The notes beneath the pieces are model-generated. The model worked only from the letters and a program-made list of their open reading frames with translations. It was not told the DNA's origin and did not search any database. A DNA stretch of 64,000 nucleotides. Origin: Crocodylus rhombifer (taxonomy: Eukaryota > Chordata > Crocodylia > Crocodylidae). Position numbers and translations under genes: made by a program. The stretch covers positions 423,317 to 487,316 of the forward strand of contig JAVSML010025537.1 of assembly GCA_038503035.1 (NCBI GenBank), written 5' to 3'. Below, piece after piece: positions 37,691 to 49,589 of the stretch. The stretch's first letter is position 1. Each line of letters opens with the position of its first letter.

Positions 37691-38496
37691 ATCTCACAGA
37701 CCAGCATTGGATACTCCTTGTGAAAATTCAAATGCCTTAGTACAAAGGAATCACAAGCCATCTTTAATAATAATACCTTTTTTCATTAGACATTAGTTGA
37801 GGAAGTGGCGTTTTCTCTTTTCTGTCCTTTTTTAAGAACATCATCAGTGCTTAAGAGCTATTCAGTTAATCCAAATGCTTTTTCTCTGACTGTCCTCTTC
37901 AACTGACATAAGTACAACTTCAAGAATGGTTTTACTGAGCATGTCTACTTCAGTAGGAAGCACTACCAATGTGATTAATTTGCCTCCAGTAACATGTCTC
38001 AATCTTGTGTCCATGTTATGTTAAGGTATATACTGTACCTATTTTCTGTACGTACTCATAAATGCTTTTGTGCACAGGCACTTTCATAGCTTGCTTACAC
38101 TTCAATATAAGCATATCAAAAGCTTAAAAATCATTTTAAGAAAGTTTGTAAAATATAAAAGTAAATTTACCTTGAAACTATTATTCATGTTTTTAAAACA
38201 CATGCAGACACATATTAGTATTACTTTCAACCATTTTACAATGCTTGAGATTAATCAAACAGATCAAAGAATTGTGCTTTAGGTATAAACTTATCGTTTT
38301 TGGGAACATAAGAGCAAAGGTGCTGAGATTGTATTTTCCAATCTAATGCACTTCAAACAGTATAAGCGTTACCTAATTTTCACTCTACTTTCTTCAACTG
38401 CTTACATAACTAACTAATTCAAAGACAAAAAATAATTGGAATAATTTTGTGAGAAACAACTTTTTGAGTTTCCAACCATATAGTCAGAGTCTAGAC

Positions 38497-39683
38497 CAAG
38501 GGTGTCAAGCATATGGGCCATGGAGCATCTGGCCCCTGGTGCTGATCAGACCCATATGGGACACAGTGAACGCCCACAGCTCAGGGCCAGTAAACAGTCC
38601 AGACTGTACTCATGGATGCCTTCCCCATTCCTCTTCAGCTCTCTCTCCCCCAGCATACCTGATCCAACAGCTGCTCCAGCCAGCCTGGTACCTCCATTGC
38701 AAGTACCAGAGTGGCCAGAATAGACACTACCTGGGGGGAATTCCAGAAGGAACAGCAGGCAGCCTGCATGTGGCTGGATTGCATTGTACATGCTGCCTAC
38801 TAGGTGTGCGAAATGGGCCATATTCGATTGGGATTCAACACAAATTGGGGACAGCGATACGGTTTGTTAATTCAGATCACTGTCCCCGATTCGATTTGGC
38901 CAAATCTGAAGATTCAGTGCCGATTCAGAGAATCAGCAATTCGGCCACAGACACAGCTTTAAACGTTTTTTCTACATAGCGTGAGGAACCAAGGGCAGCT
39001 CGTGAACACTGTGATGCTGGGGCAGACGGAGCATCCCACAGGAGCATGGAGGGGGTGAGCCCAGTAGGTGCTCAAAGGGAAACCCGGAAATAGACTACAA
39101 GTACTTCCAATCCATTTTCGGGTCCTCCGCTGAGCACGGTGGGCCCTTCCTCCCCCCCTCCCCCACCACGGGCCCCTGGCTCAGCAATTGGCCATGGGGG
39201 GGACACCACATGCCCCCCTAGACCCAGGAGACACCAGTTGCCAAGCTGGGAGGGCACTTCTGGTCCACTTCCTGGTCTGCTGCTGTGTGCAGTGGGGAGT
39301 CCCCTGTGCTCTTGTGGGATGCTCCATCCACCCCAGCATCTCAGCATTCATGAGTCACCTGGTACCTTGAGGTATGTAGAAAAAGAAAAAATGAAAACTT
39401 TTGTTCAAATTGTTGAATCTTTCTGAATCAATTTGGAGAGATTAAAGGGACTCCTGATTTGATTCAGATTCAGAGATTCGGCCACTAAATTCAGCCACCG
39501 AAGCTTTGCACAGTCCTACTGCCTACCCTTGCAGCTCTGGAGAGTGCTGCTTGCAAAGCCTGCTCCAACCATTTCAGGACCCATACTGCATGCGACACCC
39601 AAGAGTGTCACATGCAATGCATGGGGTGGGTTGGCTCCATGCTACTCATCCATCTCATGGGGCTGTATGAGTTTGACACTGTG
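38497..39683. mobile_element. hAT-like element carrying a second hAT inside
   Basis: The left end CAAGGGTGTCAAGCATATGG and right end, reversed, CACAGTGTCAAACTCATACA are matching termini. The element was split by the 718-bp insertion at 38801-39518. Non-coding; open frames at 38449-38979 run across the junction and are artefacts. Confidence 0.6.
38801..39518. mobile_element. hAT-type foldback element, 718 bp, copy 1
   Basis: Terminal inverted repeats TAGGTGTGCGAAA and, reversed, TAGGACTGTGCAAA. Flanked by a perfect 8-bp duplication CTGCCTAC (38793-38800 and 39519-39526). Long subterminal sequence rich in GATTCG words, and an inner inverted repeat (GGAGCATCCCACAGGAGCAT near 39020 against its reverse near 39316). 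A second copy of similar length lies at 55079-55803. No transposase. Confidence 0.85.
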
Positions 39684-39819
39684 GTACGACAGGAGTACAC
39701 CAGTAAAATGGGAGATGATGAGCATGAATCTCTAAAGCCAGTACTTTATGCCTAAACTTTTTTTAAAAATGAGGGGCTACAGTTCAGTTTCCTAGTTCAC
39801 ACAGAGATATCTATACACA

Positions 39820-40480
39820 TGGCTTGTTATTCAAAAAAATTTAATATACGACTTGTTATTCAAAAGGGTCTTGCTAAAGTAAGGATTAATACAACCACTG
39901 GTCACTACATATACAAAACAGAGGCCCTGCTAACAGCAGGAACCAGAGCAGGCCCAAGTGACGGCAAAACTAGGCATGCCATATATGGCTTACACAGATG
40001 TGCTGGAAAAGTAGCTCATTAGTTTTCAAGGCATCTCCAAGCAGAGTGTGAATTGATAAGACCAACACAGAACACCAAAACAAAGATCAAAGGAGTTTGG
40101 CAAACAGGCATTTGTACCTGGGGGGATGACTGCAATAATTTATAGTAAGTAGGATGTGTATGATATCACCTAAAAACATTTTATCAACTGGTTAGAACTA
40201 CGATAGTTTTCATTCTGCGTATAAAAAGGAGCCTGGGAACCTTTAATACCTTGTACTGGGGCTTAAGGGTTATGTTCATGCTTATACCATGCCAGCATAT
40301 GATCTAGCTATTACCATATATCACTTGTCCATAGATGCTACTGTTTAGGTTTGTTTGTGGATAATAAACATGACTGAATTATTGTCATTAAGGACCAAAA
40401 CATGTGGTCTCTTTCTTGAAATAAAGAGGTCATTAAGACTATGGCATCACAGATAGCATTCTGACCTTGCAGTCACAGAC
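39820..40480 (+). mobile_element. possible solo LTR
   Basis: A TATA-like TATAAAAAGG at 40220-40229, followed 140 bp later by AATAAA at 40363 and again near 40419. This spacing resembles a U3-R-U5 layout. No clear TG…CA ends, target duplication, primer-binding site or internal retroviral genes were found, so this is tentative. Confidence 0.3.
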
Positions 40481-41639
40481 TGAAGGAGCCTGACATATGT
40501 GGTAACTCATAACACCAAACAACACTTACAGTGTCAGATAACATCACCAATGGAGTCCCATACTGGATTCAATCCAACAGCTCCCACTAACTTGACAAGT
40601 AGAAAAAGTATTTTGACATGGTCTTTTTGAATAATTCTGATATACACCAAGTAAGTAGCAACTGCTTGTTCTCAGCACTACTGTAAAAATCAAACTACTT
40701 ATTTAGCTGCACATAGATCTTAGAAACTTAAGCTCAGATAGCTATTTTGACCCTTTGGTAAGATTTTTGATTTTGTAACAAAATATCCACCTACTGAATG
40801 TGGTATTTGCTATATTGACATAAGCCATTATATATGTTGAGATTTTAAAAGATACACTTAAGAATTTTGTTTACAGTCAAGATTGTTTAAAGTTTTAAAG
40901 ATGGTATATTACTTAATTTAATATGTAGATTTTTTTTTTAAAGCTGCCATATTCTTTTAAGATTTCTCTCTCTATAAAAGGACAGCATCCATTAGTTCAA
41001 CATATCCTAGCTATTACCAGCCTTGGGAACCTAATCAGTTTATTTCACTTCATCATCATTTCCTATGTAATTTCATGTTGAATGAAGAAATAGGAAATGA
41101 CTGTTCATAAAACTAAATGACTTCAATATACATATCTACTGAAGTGACTGGATCATGATCATGGAACATTTATTACATTATGAAAACTTTATAGTCATGA
41201 TTTCTATTTGTATTTCTACCAGCTTCTTCCTAGATTCAGATTTACTAATAATCTTATATTATACACATTCTATAGCGTGTAAATGTATGTAAATACTGCA
41301 TCTGTTCATCTACTGCTGGAGTTGCTACTACTTTTAAAAATGTAAGGATCAGAGTACCAGTTGTGTTTGTGCAGCCTAGCCTTCACTCTATGATATCTCT
41401 GAATGTATTACATATCATTTTCAAGGTCCCAAAGGTCTAAAGAAGCAAAAGGAAAAGGAACATCAGCAACTAGCACTGTAATTATAACATTATAATAAGC
41501 ATTTGGGGATCATTTTAAGTTTGGACAGGCAATGCTGATTCTCACAGGTCCAACTCAAAGGCAGTAAAGAAGGAACAACCTTTTTTTTTGAGAGGAAGGG
41601 AAGAGTGCTTTTTTTTCTTTAAATTAAAACCATAGCATT

Positions 41640-42115
41640 TTTAAGGAAGGGAAGGAGGATCCAGGCAACTACAAAACAACCAGCCTCACTTCAGTCCCTG
41701 GAAAAACCATGGAGCAGATTCTCAAGGAATCTATTTCTAAGCACTTGGAGAAGGTGACTAGAAACATGGATGAATTCATCAAAAATAAGTCATGCCTGAC
41801 CAACTTATTTGCCTTATATGATGAGATGACTGGCTCTCAGGACTTGGGAAGAGCAGTGAATCTGACATATCTTTACTTAAGCAAGGCTTTTCATAGTGCC
41901 CCACAACATTCTTACAAGCAAGCTCAGGAAGTATGGATTGGATTAATGTACTGTAACATGGACAGAAAACCAGCTGAGATCATTGGGCTCAAAGGGTAGT
42001 AAATCTCAATAGCTAGCTGGCAGCCAGTATCAAGTGGAGTGCCCCAGGGGTCAGTTTTGTTCAATATATTCATCCTTTATTTCCCTGTTAATGTTACCAA
42101 GAGTGCAAGAATATC
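41640..42115 (+). mobile_element. CR1 LINE fragment, upstream of a second overlapping copy
   Basis: Contains RT finger/palm words (GKTMEQILKESISKHLEKVT; SCLTNLFALYDEMTGS; then TYLYLSKAFHSAPQ for motif A). It breaks off after the VPQGSVL-like segment near 42060. Subfamily with 3' end differing from that at 1-1490. Confidence 0.8.
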
Positions 42116-42439
42116 AAAAGAGCATTTCTAATAAATCACTGGATTCCAAAGTAGTTGGTGTCCTTAAGCTTTTGGTTCCTATTGGCATACAGAATCTAGG
42201 AAGAAGCTGGTAGAAATACAAATAGAAATAGGCATACACCACACATAATCCCCACCTGAAACCTGATGCCAGTGAAGTCATAACAAACCTTTGAATGTCT
42301 CTCTAATTATTGACCGCAAATACTTCTCTCCTGGGACTGGTTCTACTATTGTATCTTTTGTATAGATTCGCAAAAGATTGTTTCATTTTTTTAAATCAGT
42401 CAGACATTCTACCATTTTTTAAATTAGTCAGCAGTTTTC

Positions 42440-43525
42440 TGATATACCTTGACTCTAGCAAGGTTTTTGATATGGTCTCCCAAAACATTCTTACAAGCAA
42501 GCTAAGGAAGTATGAGTTGGATGAATGGACAAGAACATGGACAGAAAACTGGCTGCATCTTTGAGCTCAAATAGTAGTAATCAATGGCTCCATGTCTAGC
42601 TGACACCCCACTCTGTCCTGAGGCCAGTTTTGTTCAATATCTTCATCAACAACCTGGAAGGTGGGATGGAGTGCACCCTCAACAAGCTTGCAAGTAACAC
42701 CAAGCAGGGGTGGGAATAGTAGATATGCTGGAGGGTAGGTCCGGGATTCAGAGAGACCTCAAGAAATTAGAGAATTGAACCAAAACAAATATCATGAGTT
42801 TCAATAAGAAGTGTAAAGTCCTGCACTTAGGGCACAGCTATTCCCTACACGCTAGGGACTGACTGGCTAAGCAGAAGTTCTGTAGAAAATGACTTGGGGG
42901 TTACAATGGACAATAAGATGAGCATGAGCTAGCAGTGTTCTCTTTTTGTGAAAACTAACGGTATACTGGGCTGCATTAGTAGGACTGCTGCCAGCAGATT
43001 GAGAAATGTGATTCTGGAGTACTTGTGTCCAGTTCTGGGCCACTCACTGCAGAGAGGATGTAGACAAATTGGAGAGAATCCAGTGGAGGGCAACAAAAAT
43101 AGTTAGGGGCACATGACTTTTGAGGAAATGCTGAAGGAAGGGAGCTGGGCTTATTTAGTCTGGAAAAAAGAAGACAGCAGGGGAATTTAATAGTAGCCTT
43201 CAGCTACTTTAAGGGTGGTTCCCAAGAGGATGGAGCTAAACTGTCCTTAGTGGTGGCAGATGACAGAAAAAGACGCAATTGTTTCAAGTTGAAGCAAGGG
43301 AAGTTTAGGTTGGATATTAAGAGAAACTCTTACCAGGAAGGTTGTAAAGCACTGGAACAGGTTACCCAGAGAGATTGTTCAAAAAGTTTTTAAGACCCAA
43401 CTAGACCAAGCCTTGGCTGGGATCTAGCTGGGGATGGTACTGTTTTGAGCAGGGGGGATGAGCAGGGGGTTGGACTAGATGACTTTCTGAGATCCATTTC
43501 AACCTGAATTTTCTATGTTTATATG
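42440..43525 (+). mobile_element. CR1 LINE, 3' 1.1 kb
   Basis: Re-enters the RT at motif A (DSSKVFDMVSQNILTSKLRK) and continues to the 3' end (CATTTCAACCTGAATTTTCT, then ATGTTTATATGATTTT). The first 240 bp repeat what is already present in 41880-42060, so this is either a second insertion or a duplication. Numerous frameshifts. Same subfamily as 46672-47617 (minus) and 55915-57108. Confidence 0.8.
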
Positions 43526-44035
43526 ATTTTATTAATAGATTATCATACAAAACTGGATATCAACAGTTCTGGGCTTTTCCTCCAAGGTTATTTAAAACTG
43601 AGTAAATTATATGTATTAGTGTTTGCAAGATCAGGGCCAAAACTTTCTATCCATTTTAAATATGTTGTTATAATTTTATGCTTTTTCTATTAAGTTTATT
43701 CATGTGTCAAGACAGAAATGGATCCTGAAGTTGATGTAGGTTGTGGCCTATTGATGAGTTGAGAGTTTTTCATAAGTGATGGCACAGAAAATCCTAAAAT
43801 AATATTTTTGAAGAAACTGTTCTAATTTATATCTTAAATGTATAATATATAGATGCATATGAACACTAAACGGAAAATATATAAGAAAATTAAACTGACT
43901 GAAGTAAAAGGAAAGTATTTTTTCTAAAAAGGCTCAGGAAATTCTGATGTTTTCACATTGCCTTTATTTCTATATAGAATAAAAAATTATAAAACCAAGG
44001 CCACTCTGTTGTTGACTTTTCTCATTCATTGCTTA

Positions 44036-44280
44036 AAACTGGGCCAACCTTTCTGGCAGGTATGCAACAAATTAAGTCCTATGCCCTCCCAAAGTGCTGC
44101 TCTGATTCCCTTCCCCTGCCCAATTTATTTATATCTCTCTCTCTCTGCTCCCTGCCCTCTGTTGCCTCCCTGATCTTCTGCTCTTCTTACTGCTTCCTAC
44201 CCTATCTATCACTGTATCTCTTTCACCCTCCCCAGTATGCCAAGACTGCCTACTTGGGGCAGGCATGCTGCAGGTCAGTC
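44036..44280. mobile_element. hAT-like element related to 62187-62452
   Basis: TGGGCCAACCTTTCTGGCAG and the pyrimidine-rich interior (CTGCTCCCTGCCCTCTGTTG, CTTACTGCTTCCTACCCTAT) parallel the copy at 62187. The right end near GGCAGGCATGCTGC is approximate. Confidence 0.5.
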
Positions 44281-44929
44281 TCCCCTCGTTTAAAACACAT
44301 GAGTTCATACAGCAGTAGAGGAAATCTCTTCTGGGTCATTCAGGCTAGTATTACTAGAGCAAGTAACTGCATAATATGAAGTTTTTCCAGTCTCTTGCCA
44401 TTTGCAAAACAATAATTTTCTAAGTGTTTTAAGAAAAAGATCACATTCTTTTGTTACTCTACAAAATACTTAATATGTTTTTTGGCCATTAGTTTAAAGA
44501 ACCCAGCTCATAAACTGTGTGTCCTAAAGAAGATAAGTAATTTGGAGTTAAGTCATAAAAATAAAACTCATTTTTAAAAACGAATCTGTGTTCACTTTAA
44601 ATAACAGATGCTTCCTGGTAGTTTTTTTGTTTGGTTGGTTGTTTCATTTTTTTTACTAATGTTGGATATACTGATAATATCAAGTATCTTTAAGAAACAC
44701 ATTTTAGAGGGTTGTTCACACATCATCAAGTAGATTCATAGTGCAAAGCTCTGTAGTACGTTTAGCACATTTCTTGACTGCTAGGCTTCTCCCATTACTA
44801 GATTAGTCCTTTTACACATTGTCTGAAAGGAACATGCCTTTCTGCCTCAAAGGCAACTATATTTTTTTCTAAAAGCATTAAAGAAACCCACATTCTGTTA
44901 AGGGTGGGGGGGTAGGAAAAAGGGAAAGC

Positions 44930-45240
44930 AACTGCCCCCTGACAGCTTGCTCACTTTCAGAAAGCTGTTAAAAAACCCTGATGAGGCCCTGCTGTTCCCA
45001 CTGAGGGCCAGCAAGACCTGCTCTTCTTGCAGCAATGACAGCATCACCACCACAAACACAGGGAAGAGTGCCTGGTCCAGTGGCAGCTCCTTCTGCTGCT
45101 GTGGGAGCATGTGGAAGAGCCCATGGTCCTGCAGAGGCTGTGGCAGCTCTTTTGACTACCACAGCCCCCAAGGAAAAGCTGGTTTGCCTATATGCACCCT
45201 CATCCCAGTAGGTAGGTGAAAGCTGTGTTAGACAGCCTTG
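44930..45240. other. moderately GC-rich stretch, unassigned
   Basis: Overlapping open frames on both strands (44968-45336 minus, 44947-45219 plus) with Ser/Cys- or Ala/Gly-rich composition. No splice pattern or domain. May be the interior of another decayed transposon. Confidence 0.25.
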
Positions 45241-46671
45241 GTTGCTGTCTTTAGACTCAGATTGATCCTGGGGTAGCAACCATGGATGCAAGCACAGCTC
45301 CTCATCCTCCCACAAGGGAAGGAGGGTACTGCTCACGGCTGGAGGTACATCTCAACACCACCTCTGCCCTGGGAGTCAGAGGGAAAAACAATGGAGGAGC
45401 CTCCTATGGCCCCTTGTCCAAAAAGTGGGCCTTTGAGGCACCTTTGCAGCTCTCCAGTGGGGCAGGAAACACCTGTATACCTCATTTTTGTAATGCTGAA
45501 AAGTGCTGAGATGCTTTATAGCATTACAGACGGACTCTTTTCCTTAGTTCCTAAGTATTATATACCTGTTCATCCCTGGGAATTCTGAAATGATAAATTA
45601 TAGGGTTAAAACACGGAGAAAAGCTGCTAATAAATGATAACATTAGGGATATATAGAATACACGTGATCACAATTTCTCTTATCAACCAGTAAAAGGACT
45701 GTCTTAAAAGATTGCTTAAAGGCAGAAATTGCTATTATAGAGCTATTTTATGTTTTAGACTCAGTTCTGTCATATCTTTGACAAACTTGAATTGCAAACG
45801 TTTTGTGAAAGCAATATTCAGTGATCTTCTGTTTACGTTTTTGTCTTCCATTTGCTTTTCCTATATTCCCCAAAAGCAGTTAGATAAGAAGTTGTATGAT
45901 ACAACTACTGTGTGCCTGTTTTAATTTGTAAACCTCAATCCTTCCTGCGCAATGTGTGTATGGAAATTTCTGAGAAGCTTTTGTCAGATTTTTTTTCTCC
46001 TGTACACATACCTATGGAATGATAAGCTTATGAAAAGTATTTTACCTAATTGATTTAAATGTTCAGCTTATTACTCTTTGCCATATAGTTCAGGGGTTTA
46101 CAATCAGGAATATTTTGTTACAATTATACTGAAAATGTCACAAATAAAAAGGTAATTGAAAAAAAATGATGAAGGTTCTTTTAATGCCATTAAGTTAATA
46201 TTTTATTGATAAAGATATTGAAGCAAAATCAAATAAAATCATTAGAAATGCTGTAGTTATTAAGCAGATTTTGATATACAGCTATGTGATTTTTGCTTTG
46301 TGTTTGTGGTTCTTACTTCAGTCTATGGTATTCTGTCAGGTTTCCTCCCAATGCCTCAACCTTATTCGTGTATGACGTCCACATAACTCTAATTTTCCTG
46401 ATCAAGAAGCTCTGAAATACATTGATGAAAAAGTCTATCATTTGTTTATTAAGGGATTTCCCTGTATACTAGGAAAGATTCTCACTAGGACTGGAGCAAC
46501 AACACTGAGCACAATCTTCTTGTCCCAACTAAATTCTGATCTGCTGAATTCTTGTTGATTTTATGCATGAAAAAACTCATTTATTACTTTCACATGACTG
46601 AGTTTCTGTTTCATTGTTGGAATACAAGTTCAATAGTTTTTGAATAATTTAGGTAGCTGTATCAATTAGTT

Positions 46672-47617
46672 AACAGAATCATAGAAAATTAGGGTTGGGG
46701 CAGGACCATCCCCAACTCTATCATCCCAGCTAAGACTTTGTCTAGCCTGGTCATAAATACCTCCAGGGATGAAGACCCCACAACCTCTCTCCATAATGTT
46801 CCAGTATTTTACTACCCACTTAGTGAGAAAAAAATTCCTAGCATCTAACCTAAACTTCCCTTGCTTCAACTTGAAACCATTGCACTTTGTTCTGTCATCT
46901 GCCACCACTGAAAACAGTCTAGCTCCATCCTCTTTGGACCCAGTCTTCAAATATCTGAAGGCTGCTATTAAACTCCCCTGCCATCTTCTCTTCTCCAGAC
47001 TAAATAAGCCCAGCTCCCTTCTCTCAGCCTCACCTCAGAAGTCATGTGTCCCAATCCCCTATTTTTGTTGCCCTCTGCTGGATTCTCTCCAATTTGTCCA
47101 TGTCCTTTCTGCAGGCGGGGGGGGGGGTGCAAAACTGAACACAGTACTCCAGATGTGGTCTCACCAGTGCCAAACAGAAGGGAAGAATCACTTCCCTTGA
47201 TCTCCTGGCAACGTTTCTACCAATGCAGCCCAATATATCATTAACCTTCACAAGGGCACACTGTTGAGGCATACTCATCTTATTGTCCACTGTAACCCCC
47301 AAGTCATCTTCTACAGCTCTTCAGTTTAGCCAGTCAGTCCTCAGCGTGTAGTGGTACCAGGGATTACTCCGTCTTCAGTGCAGGACTTTGCACTTCTTAT
47401 TGAACCTCATGAGAGTCCCTTTGGCCCAATCCTTCAATTTGCCTAAGTTACTCTGAATCCTCGGCCTACCTTCCAGCACATCTACTATACCCCCAAGCTA
47501 GTGTCATCTGCAAACTTGCTGAGGGTGCGCTCTACGCCATCTTCCAGGTTGTTGATGAAGATATTTAACAAAACTGGACCCAGGACCAACCCATGGGGCA
47601 CTCCACTTGCTACTGGC
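46672..47617 (-). mobile_element. CR1 LINE, 3' 0.95 kb
   Basis: Minus strand; begins (5') around the VPQG segment near 47617 and passes RT C-terminal words (EVILPFCLALVRPHLEYCVQ; MDKLERIQQRATK, 47042-47302) to FKLKQGKFRLDARNFFLTKW (46666-46950) and a 3' end containing TTCTATGATTCTGT. A G10 run near 47117 has shifted the frame. Confidence 0.9.
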
Positions 47618-47724
47618 CACAGAGTCAAGGCCTCACCTCTTTCTAAAAGTGCAAAGATTCAAGAAGTGAAATAAATAAAGGATATCAAACAACAATATGC
47701 ACTTTTTGCAGAAAACAATGATTA

Positions 47725-47770
47725 AATTGAAGCTTCCGGACCAGTGATTTAAATCAAATCCACCATGATC
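47725..47770. repeat. TGATTTAAATCA palindrome in a diverged repeat
   Basis: GTGATTTAAATCAAATCCAC, a motif met in several reptile dispersed repeats. The surrounding element could not be bounded. Confidence 0.35.
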
Positions 47771-48782
47771 AGTGTATGCAAATAGGAATCAAAACCTTAA
47801 GGACATCAATTACTTTGGAATCCAGTGATTTATTAAAAATCCTATTTTGATATTCTCTTATATCTAGTGTTTTTAAATGCTACTTACTCCTGGTAATACT
47901 AATAGAAAAAAAATAGTTACAAATCAGCCAGCTAGCATTCCACCAGAATCTAAACTTTACTATCCCTTTTGTTTGTTTGTTTTTTACATTTGGGAAGAAG
48001 AAAAACAAAAACCTTTTTAACTTTATTAGTGCATCTCACTTTAAACCTAATTACTTGATGGGCATGTTGAACCAAATGACAAGAGAATAGATGTAGACTT
48101 AGCCCTGAAATACCTTTGCAAGAAATAAAGTTTTATTTATAGTTAACTCTCCCACCCAATTAAAAACATGTCTCTAATTTAAATAGCTTATCAAAAAGTC
48201 AGACAAAACAAGTTATGCTCAGAAGACTTAGACAAACAAAATTGTGGAGAACAGGAAATTAAAAATACAAAACAGACCAATCTGTTAAACTGTCTAATAC
48301 TTTATTTATTACATCTTTTTACTGTTCAATTGCAACTGAACACATAGAGAAAGGTGTTCAGTACTCTTTCATTATAGAAATATTAACATTTAGAACTCAT
48401 TTTAACAACCTATTTTTACTATTATTAGTCTAATAGTTAAAATAGGTATCAAAACACTGTGGAATTACAACAATTCTGAAGAGAGATTTCTCACAAAAAT
48501 ACAATCCTGGAAACATCGTTATTTTTTTTTGACAAATATGCTTCATCATTTCTGACTTGGCAAGTTTAAGATATGAGCTGTTCAGACCTTTCCCAACACC
48601 ATGCCATCAAAAATATTCAAAGTGTTTTACTACTTGTCTTGAAGGACATTGATAATTCAAGACACAATCCTGAAAATAATTCGTGATAGTTAAAGTGTTC
48701 AGTCATCCCATCACAGTTTAAGTTGTAAAGGAGAAGTTTTACAACGTGCCTTGAAATTCCCTCCCTCTCTCCACTTAAACAG

Positions 48783-48808
<26 letters not shown>
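48783..48808 (+). repeat. (CA)n microsatellite
   Basis: Thirteen or so uninterrupted CA units. Confidence 0.9.
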
Positions 48809-48813
<5 letters not shown>

Positions 48814-48930
48814 TAGCAAAGAAGGAGTAAAATAGAACATATAAAAATGCTGACAAAATTTGCAAAGTACATGAAGTGAAAAAGAAAAATTTGGTAATTT
48901 TCATTTAGGCATTAATATTTGCCATTTTAC

Positions 48931-49514
48931 TAGATTTCATAGATTTCATAGACATTAGGGCTGGAAGGGACCTTGGGAGATCATTGAGTCCAGCCCCCTG
49001 CCCAAAGGGCAGGAAGTCAGCTGGGGTCATAGGATCCCAGCAAGATAAGCATCCAATTTACTCTTGAAGGTGTTCAATGTAGGTGCTTGAACCACCTCTG
49101 CTGGCAGACTGTTCCAGACCTTGGGGGCTCGGACAGTAAAGAAATTCTTCCTTATGTCCAGCCTGAAACAGTCTTGCAGGAGTTTGTGACCGTTCGACCT
49201 CGTCATCCCTTGGGGCGCTCTGGTGAACAGATGTTCCCCCCAGATCCTGGTGGTCACCCCTGATAAACTTATAGGTGGCCATCAGATCACCCCTGAGCCT
49301 GCGCTTTTCCAGGCTAAAGAGTCCCATGGCTCTCAGCCTGTCATCGTAAGATCTGTTTTCCTGACTTCTGATCATGCGCGTGGCTCTCCTCTGGACTCTC
49401 TCAAGCTTCTCCACATCCTTTTTAAATTGTGGAGCCCAAAACTGGACGCAGTACTCCAGCTGCGGCCTCACCAAGGCCGAGTACAAGGGGAGAATGACGT
49501 CCCGGGATTTGCTC
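48931..49514 (-). mobile_element. CR1 LINE, 3' 580 bp, near twin of 36281-36900
   Basis: Minus strand. Open RT C-terminal frame 49058-49486 ([39 protein letters not shown]), then 49027-49257 for the end of the protein. Differs from the copy at 36281 by only scattered substitutions and a short deletion in the 3' tail (TCTATGAAATCTATGAAATC). 5' truncated within the CCCGGGATTTGCTC segment, directly against a (TTAAC)n-(CA)n tract. Confidence 0.93.
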
Positions 49515-49519
49515 TATCT

Positions 49520-49537
49520 ATCTTAACTTAACTTAAC

Positions 49538-49584
<47 letters not shown>
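49520..49584 (+). repeat. (TTAAC)4 followed by (CA)22
   Basis: TTAACTTAACTTAACTTA at 49523-49540, then 44 bases of perfect CA at 49541-49584. Confidence 0.9.

Positions 49585-49589
<5 letters not shown>

Noticed and set aside
38449..38979. A 176-codon plus-strand open frame
   Set aside because: It crosses the boundary between the outer hAT element and the inserted inner hAT element, so it is an accident of the insertion.
49541..49584. The (CA)22 tract as a possible Z-DNA regulatory site
   Set aside because: An ordinary microsatellite next to a CR1 truncation point; nothing in the sequence supports a regulatory role.
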